Shown piece by piece: positions 45,281 to 57,229 of a stretch of 64,000 nt of DNA (the stretch's first letter is position 1; the number at the start of each line of letters is the position of its first letter). Made by a program: the position numbers and the translations under genes. Where the stretch lies: positions 428,959,324 through 429,023,323 of the forward strand of contig NC_073692.1 of NCBI RefSeq assembly GCF_029784155.1, read 5' to 3'. The notes beneath the pieces are model-generated. The model worked only from the letters and a program-made list of their open reading frames with translations. It did not search any database and was not told the origin of the DNA. Source of the stretch: Uranotaenia lowii (Eukaryota > Arthropoda > Insecta > Diptera > Culicidae).

Positions 45281-46021
45281 ATGGTAAAACGGGTCTCTGC
45301 TAAAAAGCGCTTCGCTACGGCGAAAAAAAGATTGATGGAGGAAAACACACACGCACCGGAGAAAGTATTTCGCGAGGTAGCTACGCAGACCGACCAGCAG
45401 GAGGTGGTCACTCCGGCCGATTCGATGGAATCCAAGCTGAATAAATGTTTGACGCTACTGGCACATGCAAATGCCAAATTGGACGCTCTGGGTTCCATCG
45501 GATCTCAATGTAACCACGATGTGCAGCCTGTGGTGATAAACAAACCAAAGCTACAGCCTGTGAAGAACTTGCAAGAACTGGATGCATTAGAGGAAAACTG
45601 CAAGAGTGAGGAGTTCCTGCGCTCAGTTATTGCTTCCATCGGCCAACAGCACGGACGTCAACGGTACACAGGAAAAGGTAACACCGTTTGCCTGCAGATC
45701 GTCGATAGCTTCTTTGAACGCCAGTTCCTCCTTCAATGCTCCTGGACCGGAATAGGTCGCAAGAATGCCGACCAGGACAAAGTGCAGCACAAGATTCCAT
45801 TCTGTAAGTTCGAGAGGGTTATAAATTTGTTCCATCAAACTGTTCTTCATTCGGATCCGGAGTTTTCGTTGGCTGACTGCAAAGAATTTCTTCATCGATG
45901 CCTGAGGAATGCGAAGCAACGCTACGATGAGATCGGTGGCACACGGAAGGCAGCAGCACGCAAGCGCAAACGTCCGGAATCGAATCGTCAGGACGCAGAA
46001 TCCTCAGACGAGCAGGAATAA
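45281..46021 (+). CDS. DUF4806-like protein encoded by the transposon
   Basis: A 246-codon intact frame. The first 25 residues are strongly basic (KKRFATAKKRL). A Glu/Thr-rich linker with a predicted helical heptad (NKCLTLLAHANAKLDAL, residues about 52-68) follows. Residues about 95-215 match my recollection of the DUF4806 layout: an LDALEENCKSEEF start, a hydrophobic core, SWTGIGRK, the KIPFCKFERVINLF block, and a final LRNAKQRYDE helix. The C-terminus is a basic then acidic tail. The ATG follows an acceptor (TTTTTTTGCAG, ending 45275), and donor GTAAGT words at 45212 and 45251 suggest one or two upstream 5' UTR exons. An AATAAA occurs at about 46136. DUF4806 function is unknown. Its place inside the terminal repeats suggests a transposition or regulatory cofactor, which is inference. 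Confidence 0.75.
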   Translation: MVKRVSAKKRFATAKKRLMEENTHAPEKVFREVATQTDQQEVVTPADSMESKLNKCLTLLAHANAKLDALGSIGSQCNHDVQPVVINKPKLQPVKNLQELDALEENCKSEEFLRSVIASIGQQHGRQRYTGKGNTVCLQIVDSFFERQFLLQCSWTGIGRKNADQDKVQHKIPFCKFERVINLFHQTVLHSDPEFSLADCKEFLHRCLRNAKQRYDEIGGTRKAAARKRKRPESNRQDAESSDEQE

Positions 46022-46176
46022 TGAACCTGAACCGTAAGTTCAATTACCTAGAGAAATCTACTGCAATTTGTTTTTTAAATGAATTTTTCGAAGAAATCCC
46101 AAAATGTTAATTAATTTTTTTTTGTTTTGGATTAAAATAAACTTACTTTTTATTGATCTATCTGTATCTTAATGAT

Positions 46177-48367
46177 TTACATTTTTGAAAGCGTATGATG
46201 CAAGGGAACAAATACAGTTTTATTTTTGATAGGGACGGCTACAAGCTTGCAAAATATATCTGTTAATGAATACAACTTACATGGAAAAAAATTATGATCA
46301 TCGTTAGTGCACATAACATTTAGGTCAAATGATTTGATCGGACTTTTGAACTGAACAGTAGAATGTCTAAGTTCTTTACCCATTATTCCATTTGAATTTG
46401 CGTAAACCATTGCAACTACATTTTTATTTGTAGTTAGAAACCATTTATCAGGAAAACTTTTAAGTAATGTGAAGCCATCTGATACACTTATTCGTAGAAA
46501 AGTTGCATCGTCTTCTTTGGATGGATGTTCAAGCACAGGATACTTCGGTAGCTCCTCTTTAGTGTTACGTTTACGCTGGTTCTCAGTGATTCTGTTGATA
46601 ATTTGGTTTAATGGTAATCTTCCTGAACGCACAAGCTGTTTTATCTGATATAGATAACTTTCGAAAGGATATGATGAGATAGTACTTAATGCACCAAATC
46701 GTCGAACTTCATCTACTACATGAATCAAGTTATGTTGATTGCTTGAAACAGATTTGAAACATTTCGAAAAATTTTCTACAAAATTTTCAAAGATAATTTG
46801 AGCAACAGGCAAGTACGTTTTGTAGTAGTCACACGAACAGATTGTCACAGCACAAAATAAATTAGAAAAATTTTCATAGTGTTCTTTGTTAATGAACTCT
46901 GGTAAAATAGCAATTCCAATATAATTCAAAAACGAGGAACATTCTGATCCCTTCCAATGACTTAAATAATTAAGCTCACGAACCTGACGATGAATCTCCA
47001 ATGGCAACTTAATTGTGCTTAAAACCTTATCGATGGCCGAAACAGTTTCTGGTGACCATTTATGATGATACTTGTGTCCATCTTTAAACAGTGTGAGCAT
47101 TTTTTTAGTGACACCAAGATGGAGTAAATGCAAAGAATCACTTACAATGACGTCTTCTACCATATCAAGAGGCAATCTTAAAAGGGGTGTGTCCACATAC
47201 ACCTTTTTCATTTTTCCATTCTCGCGAGTCTTGTAGGTCTGATAATGTCCATCGTAGATTTTACTACGGAATCCGGCGGTGCACTCTTTATTGGATAAGT
47301 GTTTACATTTAAATCCTTTTGACGTTCTCCAACGATGGTGCATTTTAAACATCCATGAAAAGCATTGAAATTCACGGTTCCTGAAAAATTATGGACAGTT
47401 ACTTTCACATATAACAGAAAAAAATTATAGTATATTACCTTTTATAAACGCTCTAGCTGGAGAATCACAGATGAAAGCCCTTATTTTGACACTTAGTTTG
47501 AAGCCATTGATAATAATACCTGTATTTAAAATAGGTAGTGCTTCATCAACGAATGGTTTCAAATATTCTTCCACACGTTTCGGTTTGATTTTACCGTGGA
47601 ATACCCCAATAATCATTGGTTTAATATTCGGTTCTTCATGCACGTTAAATAAAATAGGCCAAACTTGATCTGTACCATTTTTAAATAGCGGCAGACCATC
47701 AATATTGAAATTGACAGAAATCTCACGAGAATTTCTCAAGCTGTCAAAAGCTTCGCGAAGACATCGTTCTGTAAAAAATATGTTATCGTTATATCAAGTC
47801 TCTTTACAATAATATTCACCACTTACCAAATCCATTATGCCAATATTGACCTCCTTGTATTTCAATAATTTTGGCAGTATCTCGAGGGGTTTCCAGTAAA
47901 CGCCGTGGATCCGTAGGTAGCATGCGATCATATTGCGATAAATGCGATAGAAGAGTTTTCAGCGCGGAATGGGATATTTTGAACTCTAAACTCCATTGAC
48001 GAAGAAACGTTGAAAGGTCTGACTCAACTCCAATTATTCTATCATGGCCATCTGATTCATCGTCAGGGCTATAATAATCCTCTTCTGAAGGTTCTGCGTC
48101 CTCACCAGTATCTAAGGCATCGTCATCGTAATTCAATAGAGGTATTGAGAACGTATCCAAAGGTGTTACATCTGGAGCACCTTACGTTGAAGATGATGTT
48201 GGAAGTGGATGAGTACTTGTTGACGGTGTATTCAACAAAGTGTTTGGTGTGCCCGAAGGATTGGCAAGATCACTGTTCGATGAATCATCTATTTCACTAT
48301 ACCGCTTCACATTCCGATTGTATGAACCACTTTTGATGATATTTTCCCACTTTTTTGAACGATCCAT
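46177..48367 (-). pseudogene. tnp2/CACTA-like transposase, spliced, with one stop and one frameshift
   Basis: Three exons are visible: 48367-47827, 47768-47439 and 47380-46177. They are separated by two 58-bp GT-AG introns that keep the frame. The N-terminus is basic then very acidic. The catalytic-type region contains FNIDGLPLFKNGTDQVWPIL near 47690, FICDSPARAF near 47460, and the Cys motif GCLKCTIVGE near 47345. The C-terminal half has SLHLLHLGV near 47118 and an HNLIHVVDEVRRFGALS block near 46705. These are family traits of Transposase_21/tnp2-type proteins of CACTA elements and their animal relatives. A TAA at 48182-48184 and a frame change at about 47311-47330 disable it, unless they are sequencing errors. 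AATAAA on this strand near 46150 lies 155 bp tail-to-tail from the DUF4806 gene. Confidence 0.75.
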
Positions 48368-48639
48368 TTTTCTTATATGCACAATATTAATCACTCTTCA
48401 AGTATTCAAAACAATCATCTGTACACAAAGAAAAACATCTATAAATATGAAGGAATGGGTATAAATCAGGTACGTTGGTATAGAAGTTGTTTTGTTTGAT
48501 ACCTCGACAGTATATAATACGTTGAATGACAACCAACTGAACACCTAGGTAGAATTCAGCAAACTGTTTAAGTTTAACATCATAATGAAAACATTTGGGT
48601 GAAATAAAAACACATATTATTATTCGCCCAACAACCCGT

Positions 48640-48990
48640 TTTCAAAACCCTCTACGGTTTACGGTACCTACAAACCAGAAATAAGCATCTTCTATAAATC
48701 AGCATTATATCTGCATTTCCACTGCTTCTTGCAGTCTATTAGCATTTAATATGCGTAGCTGTTTTTAATCAGCATCCAAAATGCGATTTGAAATATTTTT
48801 TTCATTTGATTATTCAAGCATTGAAATCGCTATTTTATGGCTATTGTGCATTCAAAAAGCTTTTTTTTAGTTTTTAAATAGAAGATCACATGCTAATTTA
48901 AAACAACTATGCATTTCAAATGCTTATATACTACAACAAGCAGCAAAAATGCAGGTATAATGCTGATTTACTGCTTATGCTAATGCTTGG
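48640..48990. repeat. Right subterminal repeats (GCATTT family)
   Basis: At least a dozen AGCATT, GCATTTC, AATCAGCAT and ATGCTTAT words on both strands in 350 bp leading into the right terminal repeat. They mirror the left subterminal region. Confidence 0.7.
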
Positions 48991-49576
48991 TGGTTACCTG
49001 GGTAATATAAGGAATTCAATCACTTCTGCATATGACGCTTAATTCTTTAAGTTTAAAACTAAACGTACCGGAGCACAGTGGTTTAAAACTCGAAAAACGT
49101 GATCATGGGCTTTTGAAGCCTTAAATGTCAAAATAGCTTTATGGTTTGTTCTACAATGTTTCATCATTTTAAAATGCCTCTATTTTGTTGAAATATTTTT
49201 CCTGATCAACTTACCTATAAGTGAGATAATTTTTCTATTTTTTGTATTTATCATTTTATCACTTTCATGTCTTTGAGAAAGTTGCAGATCATCTAATTTA
49301 AGAAACTTTGTAGAGCACGTCAAAGCTCTACACCCATAGAAGAGGTTGCAAAAATCCAATGCCTATTTAGCACATCTCTGTGCCGATAATGCGCTGAAAT
49401 GTGCACTGTGCCGAAGATGATATGTTTGAAAAACCGTAACTGGCATAAGGACTCGGCTCCCAACTAAAATGATGCATGACCACTACATTCAAGCAAAACA
49501 AGAAAAACATGTTATGGGATTTCGTTCCTGTTGGATAATTCATCCCAGAAACAAGAAAATAAAAATATAAACCACA

Positions 49577-49660
49577 GCGCCCGTAGGGAGAATCGAACTC
49601 AAATCACCAACCATATGGTCTTGCCAGACCGACATCTTAACCAGTGTACTATTTGAGCTT
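49577..49660 (-). other. tRNA-like module
   Basis: On the minus strand a box-A-like ACACTGGTTAAGATGTCGG and a box-B-like GAGTTCGATTCTCCC have tRNA-like spacing with a long middle. The ends do not form a clean acceptor stem. Probably a SINE head or tRNA pseudogene. Confidence 0.45.
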
Positions 49661-49857
49661 CATGCAGGAAGAGGGATATTTGTCATAGGCATTCTGCCAC
49701 CGATCAATCACAAAAGAAACGCACGACAGTGGCTTCCCGGCGTTTGGCCTCCTTTCAAGGTATTCATTTGTCTTGCGATGGAAACGGGAAAGGGAACGGG
49801 AGTGGAGGAAACGGGAAACCCATTGAATGAGAACTGTGCTTTGCTTACTGCCTGCTA

Positions 49858-50150
49858 TTACATACACACGCTACATATACACAGCTGCTAAAGCCGGGCA
49901 GCTTGGCCGGTGCTTGTTTGCCGGTGAGTTGAAGGAATATATTCTTGTTGCTTTTGCTACATACACACGCACAGCTTAGCCGTGGTTGTTTACACATGGA
50001 ATGAATTGAAGCAATGTTTTTTTTGTTGCTTCTACTGCATACACACGCACAGCTCGGCCGTGGTTGTTTGCCAGTGGATTGAAGGGATTGAATTAGAAGG
50101 ATGTTTTTGTTGTTGCTTTTGCTACATTCACACGCACAGTGCTCGGTTCG
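49858..50150 (+). repeat. Minisatellite of four imperfect units
   Basis: Units of roughly 78-99 bp each begin with a form of CTACATACACACGCACAGC and continue with GGCCGTGGTTGTTTGCC and TTGTTGCTTTTG. They start near 49858, 49958, 50036 and 50122. A cysteine/serine-rich open frame on the minus strand is a by-product. Confidence 0.75.
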
Positions 50151-52433
50151 CTGGCTGCTTAGTGTTGGCCGGTATTTATTTCCATCCTTCTTCGTCTTGT
50201 GATGCGATAGGGAGGGACGTGAAAGCGTTTTTATTTTGTTTCTTTCAGGCATACGCGATTCGGTTAACTTGGGAGATTAATGCCGGTGGGAGCAAATCGA
50301 ATCAGCACCGATCGCGTTATCTTCTTGTACCAATGATGCTATGTAATTGACTACACGCCATTGGCACAGAGGCTGAATTTTGGGTGTATCTTTTGAAACA
50401 ACATGTTTTAGAGACATTTTTTCAAAAACTAACCTCAAAAAACGAAAAATTCGTTTAACTTTTTTCGAAGCGAGTTTTGAGACTAACTTTGTATGAGAGA
50501 GTTGTGACAATTGAAAAACTACATAACTTTTCGCTTTTTTACATAACCGTTTTCGCTAAAATTTCCTTGTTTCTCAACCGATTTTCACGAAATTTATTGT
50601 TTTGAAAAGCTTTTAACTTGAGTCAAAAATGTTTTTCAGATAATTTTCAGATATAATCAATAGTTTTAAAGTTATTTAAAGTCAACAATTTTATTTATGA
50701 AAAAACATGCTTCAGGAAAAAAGCTGTAAATCAGTTGTTAGGTGCTCGAAAAAAACTTCACTTACTGCCTGAGAAAGCTGAAGTTAGAAGCTATATGTTG
50801 CACATATGGAATTTTTTTTTAATTCTAAGATCATGGCCACAAAAAATGTAAAAAAGTTGTGTTAAACTTGTACTTTTCCATCAATCAACCACCAAAGCTG
50901 TTCCAGTTACAGTAGAAAAAATTTAAAAATTAAATTGGAAAGTTGACGTAATTTGTCACATTTTGGCATCTTTAGATTTTTGAAATACGAAATACAAAAT
51001 TTATGACGACTTTTCAAAAGTACCTGTTTATTGAACTTTTTATCAATTTGGATTTTCTTAGACAATTCCCACACCTAAATTCAGCTTTGCACTGGATTTT
51101 GAGTATGTCAACGTAAGGTTTAGGCAAAAAAACTATATGCAAAAAAAAAAATTCATTCCGATTCTAGTGATGTAACTGTATTGGCGGTGTGATGTTTGAC
51201 AAAAATGTGATAAATAAAACAGTGAAATAGTTTAAAAACGAAGTCAAACTTTCTAAATTACCAAAATCTCAGATTCTTATTGCTCTTTAGCTAACGTAGC
51301 GATATCGCACTCCAAAAATGGTTTCCATCCGGTTTGCCGCTTCGCAATCAAGTCCTCGATGCAAGTTTACCTTAAGGCAGTCAGGGCATAGACAAAAGAT
51401 CTGTTCTTGATACGCTATCCTGCTCCCACTCATACATACGGTGGTCAACCGGGTTAAGGGAACGTTTCCGTTAACTTATTCCAAGTCTATCGCGAGCTAA
51501 GCTATTTTCGAAGGACCGTTTTAAGCGTTTGCTAGAACAAGATTACAAAACCCACCACGAGATGGCTCTTTTATATTGCGCTACTTTTATTTAAGCGATC
51601 CGGGTTCGGGTTACTTATCCAATAACAACTGTGATAACAATGATCATAGCTTAAGTATGGAAAATGTGACTTTTTTTCTTCAAAAAATCCTACATTGAAC
51701 TCAAAGTTTTCAAGCTGCATCTGATTGCTGAAAAATCAGAGAACAACGATTCAAAATAAACAAAATAACCGAATTTATACATCTCTGCATCCTCCTGTAA
51801 TTGTTGATGATTTCCTTCTCCGCAGAAAAATTCTCTTCTATGAATACGATAAATACAAACATTTTGATTTTTTTCCGTCGATTTAGGTTCCTGAAAAACA
51901 AACTTTGATAATCCAGCAAGGCTTTTTTCCCTCAAAGAATTTGTTCTCAATCGCAGCACTCGGACAAAACATATTTTTCTGGCACAATGCCCGTCTATCA
52001 AAACTCAAGTAGGCCCACAATCATTAGTCACTTAACGTATCCTTCCACTACAAAATGTTTGTTTATTCGGGTGTTAGTTGACCAAATATCAAGCTTTGCA
52101 TGAATTTCAGCCATTGAATGCTGCCTTTTTGAGTTCAAATGTGTTTTTAATTTCAGTTTTTTTTAAATATCATAATTTACCGAAAAAATCAGCATTTTTC
52201 AAAACCACAATTATGGGTCAAAACTGTAGCCCGTAACAATTATTAGTCAAATTGCTCACAATTATTAGTCACATAGAAGCCCATGGCAATACCCGAATAT
52301 CAACATCGCGTTTTTGGAAAACATTCAGGGACATTCTTTGATAGTATAAATTCAAGGGGCATTTGGATTGAGCTATAGCAATCAAGAAATGTTTTGCGTT
52401 GCTAGCAAAAAAGTGAGCCATGATTGTGTAAAA

Positions 52434-55400
52434 TGAAATGAATTTGCGGCTTTATCGGTGAGGGTTAAAGAGTTGAAATGAAAGACGGATAGAAGATCAG
52501 AAGAAAATTCTAAGGTGGTGAAAAGAGCGAAGAGCATTTGAAATAGAAGCTTGACCACATACTAAATTCTTTGTCCCACACCAATTAACTGTATTGAAGA
52601 AGTAGTACCCAATAGAGAAGGCACTACGTTTTTCGATACAGTTAATTATGGATGGTTCGACCGCCATGTGAGTGTGCACATGTGCCGAACGGACAAAAAA
52701 TTTAGCATGTGGTTGCTCTGTTAAGTCTTCTATTGTGCGATATCGTTCCATCGATGGCTAGGTAGATTTCTTATTTTCGTTTTGTGCGGATGTTCCAACT
52801 GGATTGAGTTGTCGCATACGGTCAACGGTCAGAAATCTTGGCCTAACTATTTTCGATTATCGGAACGATGTTTTGTAATTGATTTTTATAGCCGAATTAT
52901 TTTTATTATTTAAGAGGAGAAATCACCGTGAATTTGTTTTATGAAATGAATTTGCGGCTTTATCGGTGAGGGTTAAAGAGTTGAAATGAAAGACGGATAG
53001 AAGATCAGAAGAAAATTCTAAGGTGGTGAAAAGAGCGAAGAGCATTTGAAATAGAAGCTTGACCACATACTAAATTCTTTGTCCCACACCAATTAACTGT
53101 ATTGAAGAAGTAGTACCCAATAGAGAAGGCACTACGTTTTTCGATACAGTTAATTATGGATGGTTCGACCGCCATGTGAGTGTGCACATGTGCCGAACGG
53201 ACAAAAAATTTAGCATGTCGCACAATAGAAGACTTAACAGAGCAACCACATGCTAAATTTTTTGTCCGTTCGGCACATGTGCACACTCACATGGCGGTCG
53301 AACCATCCATAATTAACTGTATCGAAAAACGTAGTGCCTTCTCTATTGGGTACTACTTCTTCAATACAGTTAATTGGTGTGGGACAAAGAATTTAGTATG
53401 TGGTCAAGCTTCTATTTCAAATGCTCTTCGCTCTTTTCACCACCTTAGAATTTTCTTCTGATCTTCTATCCGTCTTTCATTTCAACTCTTTAACCCTCAC
53501 CGATAAAGCCGCAAATTCATTTCATAAAACAAATTCACGGTGATTTCTCCTCTTAAATAATAAAAATAATTCGGCTATAAAAATCAATTACAAAACATCG
53601 TTCCGATAATCGAAAATAGTTAGGCCAAGATTTCTGACCGTTGACCGTATGCGACAACTCAATCCAGTTGGAACATCCGCACAAAACGAAAATAAGAAAT
53701 CTACCTAGCCATCGATGGAACGATATCGCACAATAGAAGACTTAACAGAGCAACCACATGCTAAATTTTTTGTCCGTTCGGCACATGTGCACACTCACAT
53801 GGCGGTCGAACCATCCATAATTAACTGTATCGAAAAACGTAGTGCCTTCTCTATTGGGTACTACTTCTTCAATACAGTTAATTGGTGTGGGACAAAGAAT
53901 TTAGTATGTGGTCTAGCTTCTATTTCAAATGCTCTTCGCTCTTTTCACCACCTTAGAATTTTCTTCTGATCTTCTATCCGTCTTTCATTTCAACTCTTTA
54001 ACCCTCACCGATAAAGCCGCAAATTCATTTCATAAAACAAATTCACGGTGATTTCTCCTCTTAAATAATAAAAATAATTCGGCTATAAAAATCAATTACA
54101 AAACATCGTTCCGATAATCGAAAATAGTTAGGCCAAGATTTCTGACCGTTGACCGTATGCGACAACTCAATCCAGTTGGAACATCCGCACAAAACGAAAA
54201 TAAGAAATCTACCTAGCCATCGATGGAACGATATCGCACAATAGAAGACTTAACAGAGCAACCACATGCTAAATTTTTTGTCCGTTCGGCACATGTGCAC
54301 ACTCACATGGCGGTCGAACCATCCATAATTAACTGTATCGAAAAACGTAGTGCCTTCTCTATTGGGTACTACTTCTTCAATACAGTTAATTGGTGTGGGA
54401 CAAAGAATTTAGTATGTGGTCAAGCTTCTATTTCAAATGCTCTTCGCTCTTTTCACCACCTTAGAATTTTCTTCTGATCTTCTATCCGTCTTTCATTTCA
54501 ACTCTTTAACCCTCACCGATAAAGCCGCAAATTCATTTCATAAAACAAATTCACGGTGATTTCTCCTCTTAAATAATAAAAATAATTCGGCTATAAAAAT
54601 CAATTACAAAACATCGTTCCGATAATCGAAAATAGTTAGGCCAAGATTTCTGACTGTTGACCGTATGCGACAACTCAATCCAGTTGGAACATCCGCACAA
54701 AACGAAAATAAGAAATCTACCTAGCCATCGATGGAACGATATCGCACAATAGAAGACTTAACAGAGCAACCACATGCTAAATTTTTTGTCCGTTCGGCAC
54801 ATGTGCACACTCACATGGCGGTCGAACCATCCATAATTAACTGTATCGAAAAACGTAGTGCCTTCTCTATTGGGTACTACTTCTTCAATACAGTTAATTG
54901 GTGTGGGACAAAGAATTTAGTATGTGGTCAAGCTTCTATTTCAAATGCTCTTCGCTCTTTTCACCACCTTAGAATTTTCTTCTGATCTTCTATCCGTCTT
55001 TCATTTCAACTCTTTAACCCTCACCGATAAAGCCGCAAATTCATTTCATAAAACAAATTCACGGTGATTTCTCCTCTTAAATAATAAAAATAATTCGGCT
55101 ATAAAAATCAACTACAAAACATCGTTCCGATAATCGAAAATAGTTAGGCCAAGATTTCTGACCGTTGACCGTATGCGACAACTCAATCCAGTTGGAACAT
55201 CCGCACAAAACGAAAATAAGAAATCTACCTAGCCATCGATGGAACGATATCGCACAATAGAAGACTTAACAGAGCAACCACATGCTAAATTTTTTGTCCG
55301 TTCGGCACATGTGCACACTCACATGGCGGTCGAACCATCCATAATTAACTGTATCGAAAAACGTAGTGCCTTCTCTATTGGGTACTACTTCTTCAATACA

Positions 55401-56009
55401 GTTAATTGGTGTGGGACAAAGAATTTAGTATGTGGTCAAGCTTCTATTTCAAATGCTCTTCGCTCTTTTCACCACCTTAGAATTTTCTTCTGATCTTCTA
55501 TCCGTCTTTCATTTCAACTCTTTAACCCTCACCGATAAAGCCGCAAATTCATTTCATAAAACAAATTCACGGTGATTTCTCCTCTTAAATAATAAAAATA
55601 ATTCGGCTATAAAAATCAATTACAAAACATCGTTCCGATAATCGAAAATAGTTAGGCCAAGATTTCTGACCGTTGACCGTATGCGACAACTCAATCCAGT
55701 TGGAACATCCGCACAAAACGAAAATAAGAAATCTACCTAGCCATCGATGGAACGATATCGCACAATAGAAGACTTAACAGAGCAACCACATGCTAAATTT
55801 TTTGTCCGTTCGGCACATGTGCACACTCACATGGCGGTCGAACCATCCATAATTAACTGTATCGAAAAACGTAGTGCCTTCTCTATTGGGTACTACTTCT
55901 TCAATACAGTTAATTGGTGTGGGACAAAGAATTTAGTATGTGGTCAAGCTTCTATTTCAAATGCTCTTCGCTCTTTTCACCACCTTAGAATTTTCTTCTG
56001 ATCTTCTAT
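52434..56009. repeat. 508-bp satellite array with a head-to-head inversion
   Basis: About seven copies of one 508-bp monomer. The left part (52434-53217, about 1.5 units) is in minus orientation and the right part (53218-56009, about 5.5 units) in plus orientation. They meet at a junction near 53217 with about 35 bp of unpaired sequence, so a palindrome of about 780 bp per arm exists. Copies differ by only a few scattered bases, such as GTCTAGC for GTCAAGC near 53912. Each contains an 84-codon frame that exists because the copies are nearly identical. The right edge is cut by the gypsy LTR at 56010. Confidence 0.92.
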
Positions 56010-57212
56010 TGAGACTATTAGCCAGCAACTCCCGGATAATCTGAGCTCAGTCGTAGAAGACTCCTTTGACTAGGTCTCAGGGTCGGCCTACGGCTGGGTA
56101 ATCGGAGGGGAACGCGGACAAAATTTACAAGACAAACTGTGGGTTTTCGAAACAACAAGAACAACAAAGCAGAATTAAACTACGGAAAAATTACTTTTTA
56201 TTAAAACGGAAAGAAAACTGCTTTTAACCTTTAATTTTTGATTTTGGAAATTTGCTTTTTATTCAAGCTACTGTGTAATGTTGTGTGTAGGGTGTGGGTT
56301 GGGCTGTGGTCGATGACCGTTGCGGTACGTACCGATGCTTCGATGCTACGATGGTGAGCGCTCACTGATGGTCGTCCTCTATTTCGGCGTTCAACTTCCG
56401 GATACCAATAGGTCCCCAAAATGGCGGCGGGGATTGGCTGAGGGATCACGCTTCCCGTGAATTACCTTTTGCTGTTTGATGGTGCTGGTCAGGCGTTGAC
56501 CAGCGGGTAAGGGTTTAAACGGCGTCTTCCTTCCTTGACACAATCAGCGGGCCACGGCAAGACCGTATTGACCGCGCTGAGAAGGGCTCTCCTTTGGAAT
56601 TAGAGACTCGAGAAGCTTGTCTCGAGTCCCGAGAGATGGGCCTCCTTGACGATTATGGTTCCTTTCTGAACCAGAGGCCAAACGTCCTATTACGGTTAGA
56701 CGTAGCCCGCTACAAGCGAGCTAGGCCGAATCGTGCGACTGTGACGAAAACGGTGAACAGCAAACACAAGAACTTCGCACAAATAAATAACGATTGTGGG
56801 TTCAAAACATCACAAGACTCAACAACACGGAGCTTGGACAATCACGTCTTCATCGCACGAACGCCGGAAGAAATAGCAGGCTGAGTCAACGACTCTTCTT
56901 CTTGGGTTTCCGCTCCACATTCTTCTTCCTCACTCCATCTAACTCGTTTGGGCGAGTTATTGTAGATTGCATGCAACCCACATGCAATGTCGACCTTGCG
57001 AACTATGTTGCTTGTAGCCTTGCTGCTGATGACACCACACGCCCAACTTAAATCTTACAATCATGTTTTTTTGTTAAACCTAACTTCTAAATAATTATAA
57101 TTATCCCTAAACCTAACTAAATTTTACCAACAAGACGAAAAACGACAGTTTGACAAATATTTTAAAAATAAATTAAAAAAAAGCATCTGAGGCATTTGTA
57201 ACGACGGTTACA
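56010..57212 (-). repeat. 3' LTR of the gypsy element
   Basis: On the minus strand it begins TGTAACCGTCGTTACA just after the purine tract and ends AATAGTCTCA at the satellite boundary, so the ends are TG...CA. It is 1203 bp long. The partner LTR is outside the window, so the ends are inferred from the TG/CA bases, the purine tract and the abrupt stop of satellite homology. It contains a strong inverted repeat around GACTCGAGAAGCTTGTCTCGAGTC-like bases near 56605-56630. Confidence 0.8.
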
Positions 57213-57229
57213 CTATCCTCCCTCCACGG
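57213..57229 (-). promoter_or_regulatory. Polypurine tract of the gypsy element
   Basis: On the minus strand GTGGAGGGAGGATAG directly precedes the TG of the 3' LTR. This is the standard position and composition of the plus-strand primer. Confidence 0.85.

Larger units (their letters stand above)
44315..49002. mobile_element. DNA transposon with CCCAGGTAACC termini carrying a DUF4806-like gene and a tnp2/CACTA-like transposase
   Basis: The left end CCCAGGTAACCACCAAGCAT (44315) is matched in reverse complement at the right end (to 49002), 21 bp in all. TA flanks both sides (44313-44314 and 49003-49004). Both subterminal regions (about 300 bp each) are crowded with GCATTT/AAATGC words, the style of CACTA-group elements. 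Two genes converge at 46.1 kb: an intact DUF4806-like gene on the plus strand and a spliced transposase on the minus strand. The element lies in the GalNAc-transferase intron. The CCC termini and TA duplications differ from the classical CAC(T) ends and 3-bp duplications of plant CACTA elements. Confidence 0.85.
49005..52433. other. Intronic or intergenic spacer; minor repeats only
   Basis: No recognised protein. It contains a tRNA-like module (49577-49660) and a short minisatellite (49858-50150). A long AT-rich tract (50380-51280) and a more GC-balanced patch at 51290-51640 with a near-palindrome GTTAAGGGAACGTTTCCGTTAAC-type core complete it. Confidence 0.4.

Noticed and set aside
49845..50252. 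Cys/Ser-rich 135-codon frame on the minus strand
   Set aside because: Produced by translation of the minisatellite. The repeats vary in length and the frame has no domain.
53715..53969. 84-codon frame in each satellite copy
   Set aside because: The copies are nearly identical, so one chance frame is repeated. The peptide resembles nothing and contains the inverted repeats of the monomer.
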